This document shows, piece by piece, positions 18,091-25,955 of a stretch of 64,000 nt of DNA. The stretch covers positions 62,001-126,000 of the forward strand of contig NZ_PHSO01000001.1 in assembly GCF_002870965.1 (NCBI RefSeq). Direction: 5' to 3'. The DNA is from Tsuneonella flava. Its GTDB lineage: Bacteria > Pseudomonadota > Alphaproteobacteria > Sphingomonadales > Sphingomonadaceae. The position numbers were made by a program, and so were the translations under genes. The notes under the pieces were generated by a model that saw nothing but the letters and a program-made list of their open reading frames with translations, was not told the DNA's origin and made no database searches. The stretch's first letter is position 1. Every line of letters starts with the position of its first letter.

Positions 18091-18354
18091 TCAAATGCAG
18101 CAGCACTTTCGAGCACGCGGTGGCGCGTGATGCTCAAGGATCAAGGAAATGGCCTGAGCAAGCAGCCCCACCCGGACCAGATCGGTAAGCACGCTATGCC
18201 GCAAAGTGTAGAAGGACGTTGTCGAAGGTAGCTCCGCCGCATCGACGGCTCGCTTGATCGGGTACTTCCACGCATCCTTGTTCCATGCCTGACTCAGCCA
18301 GTTCCGCCCAAGCCTGTGCGTCCTTTCGTGCGGCAGCGAAAACCTTGTGACCGG
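18091..18354 (-). pseudogene. Second tyrosine recombinase remnant (C-terminal half)
   Basis: Read on the minus strand between two stops, 88 codons match the C-terminal half of a site-specific integrase. FSLPHERTHRLGRNWLS leads to WKYPIKRAVDAAELP and then FYTLRHSVLTDLVRVGLL, the conserved region around the catalytic His/Arg. After that the sequence loses the family pattern (expected SGT-S and a final HYGH), suggesting a frameshift or decay, and no catalytic Tyr is visible. The N-terminal half is absent. It is a different subfamily from the remnant beside tRNA-Val. No start codon with context is visible, so it is not an expressed gene. Confidence 0.65.
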
Positions 18355-18501
18355 TCAGGTCGCCATAGTTATCTATAGGCCCGCGGGTATATCCAACCTT
18401 ATCCGTGTCATAGACTAGAGCAAAGCCGATGCCCCTTGCACCCCGCCCCGCTCATCGGCGCGTTGAGAGCGGATAAGAGCGCTCCTTCGGGGGGTCGTCG
18501 A

Positions 18502-19290
18502 TCAGCCCGGATTGGCTTCTACCCGAGCGGAAATGCTACCAATCCCCTCAAAGTGAGCATCCGTAACACTGCCGGATGCGATTTCATGAACACCGGTAAT
18601 CGCCCCGCTGGAAACCCACCAGCCAGCCTGCGGTTCGATCTGACGTTCGGCAAGATTTTTCAGCAGAAACCGCACAGCACCAAACGGACCATCCAGCATC
18701 GTCGCCGTCGTGGCCTCGCCCACTCTCCGGCCATCGATATCAAGCGAAACGACGACTTGGTCGAGGTCCGCCCAGCGATCCCTTTCCACCCGTTTGCCGA
18801 TCAGCAATCCGGCATTGTTTCCATGATCGGAAACCGTGACGCACGGACCATCCGCATTTATCTTTGCATAAGGGGACGCGGCCACTTCGATCCCGATGCG
18901 GACCTCGTCCACCCAGTCCATCGCTTCGATGCGATCTCTGGGCAGCGGGCCGCCCTTTGGGGCCAGTCGAAGCATGAACTCCGCTTCCACGGCAGCGAAA
19001 CCGCCATCGAAAATACGAAATACATTGCCATCAGTCCGCTCGGACTGGATAGCATCTTCGAATGCCGGCCCGATCAGTCGATTTGCACCGAGGCTTTCGC
19101 TGAGCGGCGGACCGATCTTACCCACCTTCCAGCCGCCGATCGCACGATCCCAAATCGAAATTGCTTCGTCCTGTATCCGATAAGCCGTGGAGAGATCAGC
19201 CGGACGCACGCCAGGGTAGGAAGCGATGGGCGTCCATGACCGGCGGGCGTCAACAAACGCATGTGCAATATCGCCCGCTGCGGAATTCAT
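18502..19290 (-). CDS. 2-keto-4-pentenoate hydratase-like (FAH-superfamily) protein
   Basis: A 262-residue enzyme of the MhpD/FAH superfamily, which hydrates or cleaves 2-keto acids with help from a divalent metal. Metal-binding acidic residues are likely in AVEAEFMLRL (about 96-105) and the segment DWVDEVRIGIEVA. The ATG at 19290 has AGGGGA upstream. It is divergent from the LacI gene and shares a candidate LacI operator at 19339-19352, which ties it to the hexuronate locus. No standard pectin pathway needs this enzyme, so it may process an unusual keto-sugar acid. Substrate unknown. Confidence 0.78.
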   Translation of the reverse strand: MNSAAGDIAHAFVDARRSWTPIASYPGVRPADLSTAYRIQDEAISIWDRAIGGWKVGKIGPPLSESLGANRLIGPAFEDAIQSERTDGNVFRIFDGGFAAVEAEFMLRLAPKGGPLPRDRIEAMDWVDEVRIGIEVAASPYAKINADGPCVTVSDHGNNAGLLIGKRVERDRWADLDQVVVSLDIDGRRVGEATTATMLDGPFGAVRFLLKNLAERQIEPQAGWWVSSGAITGVHEIASGSVTDAHFEGIGSISARVEANPG

Positions 19291-19338
19291 TCGTGTCCCC
19301 TGTGGAAGTTTATTCGATAGCTCGACTTTGACGAAAAA

Positions 19339-19352
19339 GGAAACCGGTGTCA
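19339..19352. promoter_or_regulatory. Candidate LacI operator 1
   Basis: GGAAACCGGTGTCA, the reverse form of TGACACCGGTTTCC, lies between the divergent hydratase-like and lacI genes. The core ACCGGT is self-complementary. Four other copies occur in this locus. Confidence 0.72.
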
Positions 19353-19457
19353 AAACGATTCTGAATTCGTGCTTGCGGATATAATCCGGCGGTGCACTCC
19401 ACTTCGGCAATGGGTAGCCTATAGGTTGAGTGCAACGATCGAGAAGGATTTGAAAGA

Positions 19458-20483
19458 ATGTCTAAGTCCGGTTCGGCACCGACTATCAATGACGTTGCAC
19501 GCATTGCCGGCGTGTCGAAGAAAACTGTCAGCAGAGTCATCAATCGATCGCCTCTGCTGAAAGACGCAACACGACAAAAGGTCGAGAAGGTCATTGCCGA
19601 GATTGGCTATATCCCAAACCCGCAGGCACGAGCCCTCGCCCTACGCCGCAATTTCCTTCTTGGCCTGCTGCATGACAACCCCAACGCACAAACCGTTCTG
19701 AATTTTCAGGAAGGCGTGCTCGACGCAATCCGCGACACGGAATTCGCCCTTGTCGTGCGCCCGGTCGATCGCCACTCGCCGGACATGCTGGAGGATATTC
19801 GCAGCTTTCTCGAACTGCAGAGGCTTTACGGTGTGCTTCTGTTGCCACCGATTTCCGAGAACGACGAGCTGGCGCAACTTTGCCGCGAAATGGGTTGCGG
19901 CTATGTTCGCATGGGATCGGCCGCACTGGATGAGGCCGAACATCTTGTTCAGTCCAACGACCGGGAAATGGTCGAATCGGTGATCGATTACCTCGTCGAA
20001 CTGGGACATCGGCGGATCGGGCTGATCGAGGGGCCGACAGGTTTTCGCTCTGCCGCCGAACGCCGGGAAGGCTTCCTGTCGGCAATGAAACGCCACGGTC
20101 TCGATGTACCGGACAGTGCGACCGCACAGGGGACATACCGTTTCAATTCGGGCGTCGAGGCCACCAACAAATTGCTGAAAGCCGAGCCGCGGATAACAGC
20201 CCTCTTCGCCAGCAACGACGAAATGGCGGCCGGCGCCTATCACGCAGCGAGAGAAAGGGGGATCGAAGTCCCCGGGCAGCTCTCCATCCTCGGGTTCGAC
20301 AATTCTCCCATTGCCGCACACATCTGGCCACCTATGACAACCGTCGGATGGCCAATCCGCGAAATGGCCAAGGCCGCTGCGTTGAAACTGGTCGATCCGG
20401 GATCTGACGGTGCATCGCCGTCCTGCTTCCCCGCGCGCCTTGTCACCCGCGACTCGGTCGCCCCTCCTCCAAAAGAAGGCTAA
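19458..20483 (+). CDS. LacI-family regulator of the pectin/hexuronate locus
   Basis: 341 residues. The N-terminal LacI HTH is TINDVARIAGVSKKTVSRVI (about 9-28), with hinge-helix residues ARALALRR (about 57-64). The periplasmic-binding-like sensor domain follows (GVLLLPPISENDELA; IGLIEGPTGFRSAAER; ALFASNDEMAAGAYHAA). Such proteins release DNA on binding a sugar acid, here probably KDG or a related uronate intermediate. It sits at the head of the catabolic locus, and the shared TGACACCGGT sites in five promoters give it a likely regulon. Effector and sign of control are inferred. Confidence 0.88.
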   Translation: MSKSGSAPTINDVARIAGVSKKTVSRVINRSPLLKDATRQKVEKVIAEIGYIPNPQARALALRRNFLLGLLHDNPNAQTVLNFQEGVLDAIRDTEFALVVRPVDRHSPDMLEDIRSFLELQRLYGVLLLPPISENDELAQLCREMGCGYVRMGSAALDEAEHLVQSNDREMVESVIDYLVELGHRRIGLIEGPTGFRSAAERREGFLSAMKRHGLDVPDSATAQGTYRFNSGVEATNKLLKAEPRITALFASNDEMAAGAYHAARERGIEVPGQLSILGFDNSPIAAHIWPPMTTVGWPIREMAKAAALKLVDPGSDGASPSCFPARLVTRDSVAPPPKEG

Positions 20484-20528
20484 AACACGAGGTTGAAATG
20501 CAGCCCCGTTTCAGTCTAGACAGATTAA

Positions 20529-20542
20529 TGACACCGGTTTCC
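20529..20542. promoter_or_regulatory. Candidate LacI operator 2
   Basis: TGACACCGGTTTCC lies 62 bp upstream of the RpiB-type isomerase gene, after the lacI stop. It is well placed to control the isomerase-kduD-kdgK-esterase operon. Confidence 0.75.
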
Positions 20543-20604
20543 TAATACTGCGAATCGGAGATAACCGGAACTGTGACAACGCTCAGGCGAGCAAGGAGAC
20601 TCTT

Positions 20605-21237
20605 ATGAAGATCGCCCTCATTACCGAAAACAGTCAGGCCGCCAAGAACGGTATCATCCACGATGCGCTGACAACCGTAGCCGAGCCGTTCGGCCATCAG
20701 GTTTTCAACTACGGCATGTACAGCGCCGACGATGAAGCATCGCTGACTTACGTCATGAACGGCCTTCTCACCGGCATCCTGCTCAATTCCAGGGCAGCCG
20801 ATTTCGTGGTTACCGGATGCGGCACCGGCATGGGCTCCATGCTGGCATGCAACTCGATGCCCGGCGTGTTCTGCGGCCTTGTCATCGATCCCACCGATGC
20901 GTTTCTATTCAGCCAGATCAACGCGGGCAACGCCATCTCCATGCCATATGCCAAGGGCTTCGGCTGGGCAGCGGAACTCAACCTTCAGGATTGCTATCGC
21001 AAGCTGTTCGAAAACGAGCCGGGCCTTGGATACCCGAAGGAGCGGGCCGAAGTGATGAAGAAGAACCGAGGAATCCTGACCGATCTCAAGCAGGCATCCT
21101 GCCACGACATGCTGACTGTCCTCAAAAACGTAGATCAGAACCTGCTGCGGGCTGCAATCGCCGGAGAGCGTTTTGCCGAGTATTTTTATCCCAATTCGCA
21201 GGACGATGCGATCAGCGAGTACCTTCGCAACCTGTAA
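20605..21237 (+). CDS. RpiB/LacAB-type isomerase, probable unsaturated-uronate (DhuI-like) isomerase
   Basis: 210 residues of the RpiB/LacA/LacB fold. VVTGCGTGMGSMLACN (about 69-84) holds the family's catalytic Cys/anion loop. Pectin lyase products become 4-deoxy-L-threo-5-hexosulose uronate, which needs isomerising before KduD acts. Streptococcal DhuI does this with an RpiB-type fold, unlike cupin-type KduI. The gene is immediately upstream of kduD and kdgK and no kduI is present in the window, so a DhuI-like role fits well. The C-terminal ~60 residues extend beyond the typical RpiB length. The assignment rests on context plus fold. Confidence 0.8.
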   Translation: MKIALITENSQAAKNGIIHDALTTVAEPFGHQVFNYGMYSADDEASLTYVMNGLLTGILLNSRAADFVVTGCGTGMGSMLACNSMPGVFCGLVIDPTDAFLFSQINAGNAISMPYAKGFGWAAELNLQDCYRKLFENEPGLGYPKERAEVMKKNRGILTDLKQASCHDMLTVLKNVDQNLLRAAIAGERFAEYFYPNSQDDAISEYLRNL

Positions 21238-21300
21238 GTACATGACGTAACGTGGCTGAATATTCGCTCGAAAATTGAGCGCAGCAAGAGAGGGAGAGAA

Positions 21301-22074
21301 ATGTCGACCACCGCCTTCGATTTGACGGGACGGACAGCTGTTGTGACCGGTGCCAACACAGGTATCGGACAGGGCATTGCTGTCGCATTGGCTGAGGCGG
21401 GCGCAGATATTGCCGCGGTAGGCCGCAGCGAAGCGACTGAGACCGCCAATAAGGTGCGCGCTCTTGGTCGCCGCTGCGAGCTTATCTCTGCCGACTTATC
21501 GTCGATTGCCCCCGTCACGGAGGTGATCGAGAGCGTGGTCGACAAGTTCGGCAGGCTGGACATTCTGGTCAACAATGCCGGGATCATCCGGCGGGAAGAC
21601 GCGCTTGATTTCTCGGAAGAGGATTGGGATGCAGTGGTGGATACCAATCTCAAGTCGCTCTTCTTCCTCAGTCAGGCGGCGGCCCGCCATATGGTCAGCT
21701 GGGCATCGCAAGATGGCGAAAGAGGGAAGATCATCAACATCGCCTCGATGCTGACCTTTCAGGGCGGAATTCGCGTGCCGAGCTATACCGCCAGCAAAAG
21801 CGGTGTTGGCGGCCTGACAAAGCTCATGGCCAACGAATGGGCGCCCCGCGGGATCAACGCGAATGCCATCGCGCCCGGCTACATCGCGACCAACAATACC
21901 GCCGCATTGCAGGCCGATGAGACCCGCAATCGGCAGATTCTGGAACGTATTCCCGAACAACGCTGGGGCAATCCCGCCGATATCGGCGGAGCGGCGGTGT
22001 TTCTAGCCAGCAGAGCAGCGGATTATGTGCAGGGGCATATTCTTGCAGTCGACGGCGGATGGCTCGCCCGATGA
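21301..22074 (+). CDS. kduD: 2-dehydro-3-deoxy-D-gluconate 5-dehydrogenase (SDR)
   Basis: A 257-residue short-chain dehydrogenase that reduces 2,5-diketo-3-deoxygluconate to KDG with NAD(P)H. The cofactor loop is TGANTGIGQG (about 17-26), NNAG follows (about 89-92), and the catalytic Ser/Tyr/Lys occur in IASMLTFQGG and YTASKSG (YxxxK). The LTFQGGIRVPSYTASKSG block is typical of KduD. GAGGGAGA precedes the ATG. It follows the RpiB-type isomerase by 63 bp and overlaps kdgK by ATGA, matching the pathway order. Confidence 0.9.
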   Translation: MSTTAFDLTGRTAVVTGANTGIGQGIAVALAEAGADIAAVGRSEATETANKVRALGRRCELISADLSSIAPVTEVIESVVDKFGRLDILVNNAGIIRREDALDFSEEDWDAVVDTNLKSLFFLSQAAARHMVSWASQDGERGKIINIASMLTFQGGIRVPSYTASKSGVGGLTKLMANEWAPRGINANAIAPGYIATNNTAALQADETRNRQILERIPEQRWGNPADIGGAAVFLASRAADYVQGHILAVDGGWLAR

Positions 22075-23096
22075 ACCCATCGTCGAAACTGGGCCATGTC
22101 GTGTGCTTCGGTGAACTTCTCCTGCGCCTCTCGCCAGCGCCGGGCACGCCGTTGACGCGGACAAACCACCTCGATCTGCAGGTGGGCGGTGCCGAGGCGA
22201 ATGTCGCCATCGCATTGGCGAGCCTTGGCGTTCCGGTGGAAATGCTCGGTGTTGTGGCCACCAACCCGCTTGGCCTCCGTGCGGTCGCGGCGCTGGGCGA
22301 AGGCGGAGTGGGCCGAAACTTCCTCCGCCACAGCGAAGGGCGCATGGGGCTCTATTTCTTCGAGCCTCCCAGCGGCCCGATCGGAGGCCGGGTAACATAT
22401 GACCGCGCCGACAGTGCATTCGCGCGTGCCACGCCTAAAGACATCGATTTCGACGGTGCTCTCGAAGGAGCAAGTCTGCTGCACCTTTCCGGCATCACCC
22501 CTGCCCTCGGACCCGGTGGAATGGAACTTGCCAAAGCTGCGGTTGAGGCCGCCACCCGATGCGGGGTGCCGATCTGCTTCGATGGCAACTACCGGTCCTC
22601 TCTCTGGGAATCATGGGATAGCGACCCACGCACAATGCTATCCGAACTGATCGGCGCTGCCACCATTCTGATCGGTAACCACCGTGACATCTCGTTGCTT
22701 CTGGGCCGGACTTTCTCCGGCGATGGCCCCGACAGACGGCGCGAAGCTGCCGAAGCGGCATTTGCAGAGTATCCGGGGCTGGAAGTCATCGCTTCCACTG
22801 CCCGCCACGTCGAAAGCACTACGACAAACGGACTGGCTGCCCGCGTCGATCTGCGAGAAAGCCACTGGCAAACCGATGAAGTTCGTATCTCGCCCATCGT
22901 TGATCGTATCGGCACGGGCGACGCATTCGCTGCGGGCGTGCTGCTGCGGTGGATCGAAGGTGGAACGGCGCAAGAAATGGCAAAGACGGGCCTTTCGCTG
23001 GCGGTAATGAAACATGGTGTTCCGGGTGACACGATTTCCGTTTCCCGGTCAGAGCTGGAATCGTTCAATCCAGCCGGTGCCGATGTCAGCCGGTAA
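22071..23096 (+). CDS. kdgK: 2-keto-3-deoxygluconate kinase (PfkB family)
   Basis: A 341-residue ribokinase-fold sugar kinase. It joins both uronate branches by phosphorylating KDG to KDPG. The N-terminal CFGELLLRLSP and VGGAEANVAIALASLG motifs and the C-terminal DRIGTGDAFAAGVLLR (catalytic Asp and anion hole) are complete. I choose the ATG at 22071, which forms ATGA with the kduD stop; an in-frame ATG exists at 22059. The end overlaps the esterase start by 14 bp. A KDPG aldolase is not present in the window and must lie elsewhere. Confidence 0.9.
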   Translation: MNPSSKLGHVVCFGELLLRLSPAPGTPLTRTNHLDLQVGGAEANVAIALASLGVPVEMLGVVATNPLGLRAVAALGEGGVGRNFLRHSEGRMGLYFFEPPSGPIGGRVTYDRADSAFARATPKDIDFDGALEGASLLHLSGITPALGPGGMELAKAAVEAATRCGVPICFDGNYRSSLWESWDSDPRTMLSELIGAATILIGNHRDISLLLGRTFSGDGPDRRREAAEAAFAEYPGLEVIASTARHVESTTTNGLAARVDLRESHWQTDEVRISPIVDRIGTGDAFAAGVLLRWIEGGTAQEMAKTGLSLAVMKHGVPGDTISVSRSELESFNPAGADVSR

Positions 23097-24648
23097 GGGC
23101 ATAAGCCGGCGCGGTGCCATTGGCGGTGCGTTGGCCGGTGCTGCATTGTTCAATGCCCCTGCCATCGGTGCCGCGACAGGAAGACCCGATCCGCGAACGC
23201 TGAATTATCGCGGCTTCATCGACCGCGGCGTATCCGCCTTTCGGGGCATTCGCTATGCCCGCGCGAAACGGTTCGACAAGCCGACACGCGAGCCTCTTCC
23301 CAGCAGCGAATTCGTTGCGACCGAATTCGGTCCGCTATGCCCGCAACGCAATCCCATGACCCCGGAGATGAGCGAAGACTGCCTCTTCCTCAATATCTGG
23401 TCACCCGATCCGCGCCCACAGGCCCGGCGCCCGGTAATGGTCTATTTTCACGGCGGGGCATACAATTGGGGCTCTGTCACCGATCCCTTGACACAAGGTC
23501 CGCATCTTGCCGCCAAGGGCGATGTGGTGGTGGTGAGCGTCAATCACCGGATCAACGTGTTTGGCTACGGATGGCTCTACCCCTTCGGCGAAAAGTTTCG
23601 CCACAGCGGCAATGCGGGGCAGCTCGACCTTATTTGCGCGCTGGAATGGATACGCGAGCATATCTCAGCATTCGGCGGCGACCCAAACCGGATGATGGTG
23701 TTCGGTCAGTCCGGCGGAGGCGCCAAGATCGCCACCCTTATGGCAATGCCCGAAGCAAGCGGGTTATTCCATTCTGCCGCGACGATGAGCGGGCAACAAG
23801 TCATCGGGCAAGGTCCGGCAAATGCCTTGAAGCGAACCCGTGCTTTTATGAGAGAGCTGGGCCTTGGCGACAGCGATGTGGCTACACTCACGACTCTGCC
23901 TTACGATCGCCTTGTGGAAGGGCTGGCCGCTACCGACCCGGTGATTGGCGGAGGAATCTACTTCGGCCCGGTCCTCGATATGATTCACCTGCACCGCCAT
24001 CCCTTTTGGCCGGATGCCGCACCGCAATCGCTCAATATTCCGATGATCCTGGGGAATACACGCGATGAAACGCGCGCATTCATCCGGGCAGATGGCCCTG
24101 TTGTGCATGGGCTGGACTGGTCCAACATCGCTGAACGGCTTGCCCCGCAGATAAAAATCGACTTGCGATCGGACTGGGTCGTTTCACAGTATCGCGCCAA
24201 ATTCCCTGACTGGTCGGCAGAGAAAGTTTTTTACGCCGCCACTACGGCCGGACGGAGCTGGCCCGGACAAGTGATAGAAGCTGACCGACGCGCCGAAGCA
24301 GGGGCGAAGGCGACGTGGGTGTATCAGCTCGACCGCGAAAGCCCGCTCGATCCCAAGCGCGGCGCTGCTCATACCGATGATCTTCCCTATGTGTTCGGCA
24401 CCCTCGCCGCACCTGGCAGCTATTCAGGTACCGACAAGCGCGCGCATGAAATCAGCGACGCGATGATCGCCGCCTTCGCAGGATTGGCGCGTAACGGCGT
24501 TCCGGGCCTGAAGGACTGGACACCGTATTCTCTGCCAGACCGCGATACACTGGTGATCGGGCAAGATCGGATCATGGTGCAAAGCGATCCCAGACAATGG
24601 GAGCGTGAACTTTGGGCCACCGGTCAGTATATTCAACCGGGAGGGTGA
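23083..24648 (+). CDS. Exported type-B carboxylesterase
   Basis: 521 residues of the carboxylesterase/lipase type-B family. The N-terminus GISRRGAIGGALAGAALF looks like a twin-arginine signal, so it is probably periplasmic. The oxyanion region is YFHGGAYNWG, the nucleophile elbow FGQSGGG, the acidic residue in GNTRDETRAF and the His in GAAHTDDLPYVFG, so the catalytic triad is complete. In this operon it probably removes methyl, acetyl or feruloyl esters from pectic material. The ATG at 23083 overlaps kdgK. The ester removed cannot be told from sequence. Confidence 0.85.
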   Translation: MSAGKGISRRGAIGGALAGAALFNAPAIGAATGRPDPRTLNYRGFIDRGVSAFRGIRYARAKRFDKPTREPLPSSEFVATEFGPLCPQRNPMTPEMSEDCLFLNIWSPDPRPQARRPVMVYFHGGAYNWGSVTDPLTQGPHLAAKGDVVVVSVNHRINVFGYGWLYPFGEKFRHSGNAGQLDLICALEWIREHISAFGGDPNRMMVFGQSGGGAKIATLMAMPEASGLFHSAATMSGQQVIGQGPANALKRTRAFMRELGLGDSDVATLTTLPYDRLVEGLAATDPVIGGGIYFGPVLDMIHLHRHPFWPDAAPQSLNIPMILGNTRDETRAFIRADGPVVHGLDWSNIAERLAPQIKIDLRSDWVVSQYRAKFPDWSAEKVFYAATTAGRSWPGQVIEADRRAEAGAKATWVYQLDRESPLDPKRGAAHTDDLPYVFGTLAAPGSYSGTDKRAHEISDAMIAAFAGLARNGVPGLKDWTPYSLPDRDTLVIGQDRIMVQSDPRQWERELWATGQYIQPGG

Positions 24649-24651
24649 TAG

Positions 24652-25509
24652 GTGAAGCGGTTTTCCCTTGTATTGGCAGGATTCGCGGCAATGGCTCTGC
24701 CGGGCCTTGCTTCGGCCCGGTCCGAACCGGCTAAGGCGCAATCTGGCACCATCGAAAGTGTCAATAAGATTATCCTTGTTGGCGATTCAACCACTGCCAC
24801 AGGAAATGGTTGGGGGCCGATGTTCTGCGCCCACCACACCACCCACCCGACAGCGTGCCTTAATCTCGCCCGCAATGGTCGCAGCAGCGGCTCTTACCGG
24901 GCGGAAGGGTTATGGGACGTGGCTCTGCGCGAAATGCAGGTGGAAGGTTATGGCAAAGTCTTCGTCATTATCGGCTTCGGGCACAACGATCAGCCGGGCA
25001 AGCCCGGTCGCTCGACCGATCTCGCAGCAGAATTTCCGGCAAATATGCGTCGCTATGTGGAAGATATCCGCTCGGCAGGGGCAATTCCCATCCTGTTCAC
25101 ACCGCTGACGCGCCGCCTTTTCGACGGGGGGGAAGTGGTCCGCGATCTGGACCCGTGGGCCACCACCATTCGCCAGATCGCAACGAAAACCGGCACGCCT
25201 CTGATCGATCTGAACGAGCAGAGCCGCGAGATAGTGCAGGCGCTCGGCCCATCAGTTCAGAACATGCTGGCCGAACGTCCGGCCAGCCCCGAAGTCGCTG
25301 CTGCGGCTGCTATCGATGGCAAGACCTTACCGGCAGAGACAGGACATCCCGCTTCGCCTAACGTCCCTGCGGACCTCCGCATCGCCAAGATGAATTCACG
25401 GTTCGATTACACCCATCTGGGCGAATATGGTGCCAAGCTGTTTGCATCGGTCGTTGCTGCCCAAGTGATAAAGGCAGAACCAGATATCAGGCCGCTCATT
25501 CGCCCCTGA
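24652..25509 (+). CDS. Rhamnogalacturonan/pectin acetylesterase (CE12-like SGNH hydrolase)
   Basis: 285 residues with a signal peptide (about 1-22, ending LASA). SGNH blocks are present: GDSTTATG (nucleophile Ser, about 43-50), LNLARNGRSS, GFGHND, and the Asp/His pair in FDYTHLGEYG near the C-terminus. CE12 enzymes deacetylate rhamnogalacturonan or pectin. It starts with GTG at 24652 after GGGAGGGTGA, 3 bp after the carboxylesterase, so it is in the same operon. It meets the cupin gene tail-to-tail with only 5 bp between. Confidence 0.87.
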   Translation: MKRFSLVLAGFAAMALPGLASARSEPAKAQSGTIESVNKIILVGDSTTATGNGWGPMFCAHHTTHPTACLNLARNGRSSGSYRAEGLWDVALREMQVEGYGKVFVIIGFGHNDQPGKPGRSTDLAAEFPANMRRYVEDIRSAGAIPILFTPLTRRLFDGGEVVRDLDPWATTIRQIATKTGTPLIDLNEQSREIVQALGPSVQNMLAERPASPEVAAAAAIDGKTLPAETGHPASPNVPADLRIAKMNSRFDYTHLGEYGAKLFASVVAAQVIKAEPDIRPLIRP

Positions 25510-25514
25510 GGTCG

Positions 25515-25955
25515 CTAGTTCTTCTGATCGACCGGATAGGCGATGATGATCGACAACGGCTCATCCCCTATCTGCCTGATGCCCACGACCGCACCTTCAT
25601 ACAGATAGGCGGCCGTGCCAGCGCCAATCGTTTCCGCCACACCATCGGAGACAACAACGCCCCTTCCCGATGTGACGTAGTACACTTCATCGTGCGAAAT
25701 GGGATGTTCGCCGATCGCTGCCCCCACATCCAGAACGCGGCGCCGGAACTCCATTTTGTGCGGCTGCGGTGCAGCATCGCTGATCCGATATGCCGTCGAC
25801 ATTCCGATCGCACCGTGCGGCGGCGCTTCGCGCACTTTCACATCGTGTTCGGCAATAACCACCATCGGTGGCGCACGGGATACAGCCAGCTCATCATTCG
25901 CTGTGCAGCCCGCTAGGGGGGCGAATACAAGGAAGAAAGCGAACCGTCGCTTCAC
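25515..25955 (-). CDS. Cupin-domain lipoprotein
   Basis: 146 residues from a GTG at 25955 that overlaps the pectate lyase stop (GTGA). The signal has a lipobox LAGC (Cys at about residue 17), so it should be lipid-anchored in the cell envelope. The cupin core includes HPISHDEVYYVTSGRGVVV and AYLYEGAVVGI. In pectin loci the cupin KdgF linearises unsaturated galacturonate, but KdgF is not a lipoprotein. This may be a periplasmic variant of that activity or a binding protein. It is the second gene of the pectate-lyase operon. Confidence 0.75.
   Translation of the reverse strand: MKRRFAFFLVFAPLAGCTANDELAVSRAPPMVVIAEHDVKVREAPPHGAIGMSTAYRISDAAPQPHKMEFRRRVLDVGAAIGEHPISHDEVYYVTSGRGVVVSDGVAETIGAGTAAYLYEGAVVGIRQIGDEPLSIIIAYPVDQKN

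Noticed and set aside
18040-18231. 63-codon plus-strand open frame
   Set aside because: It lies opposite the decayed integrase and has no recognisable feature or ribosome site.
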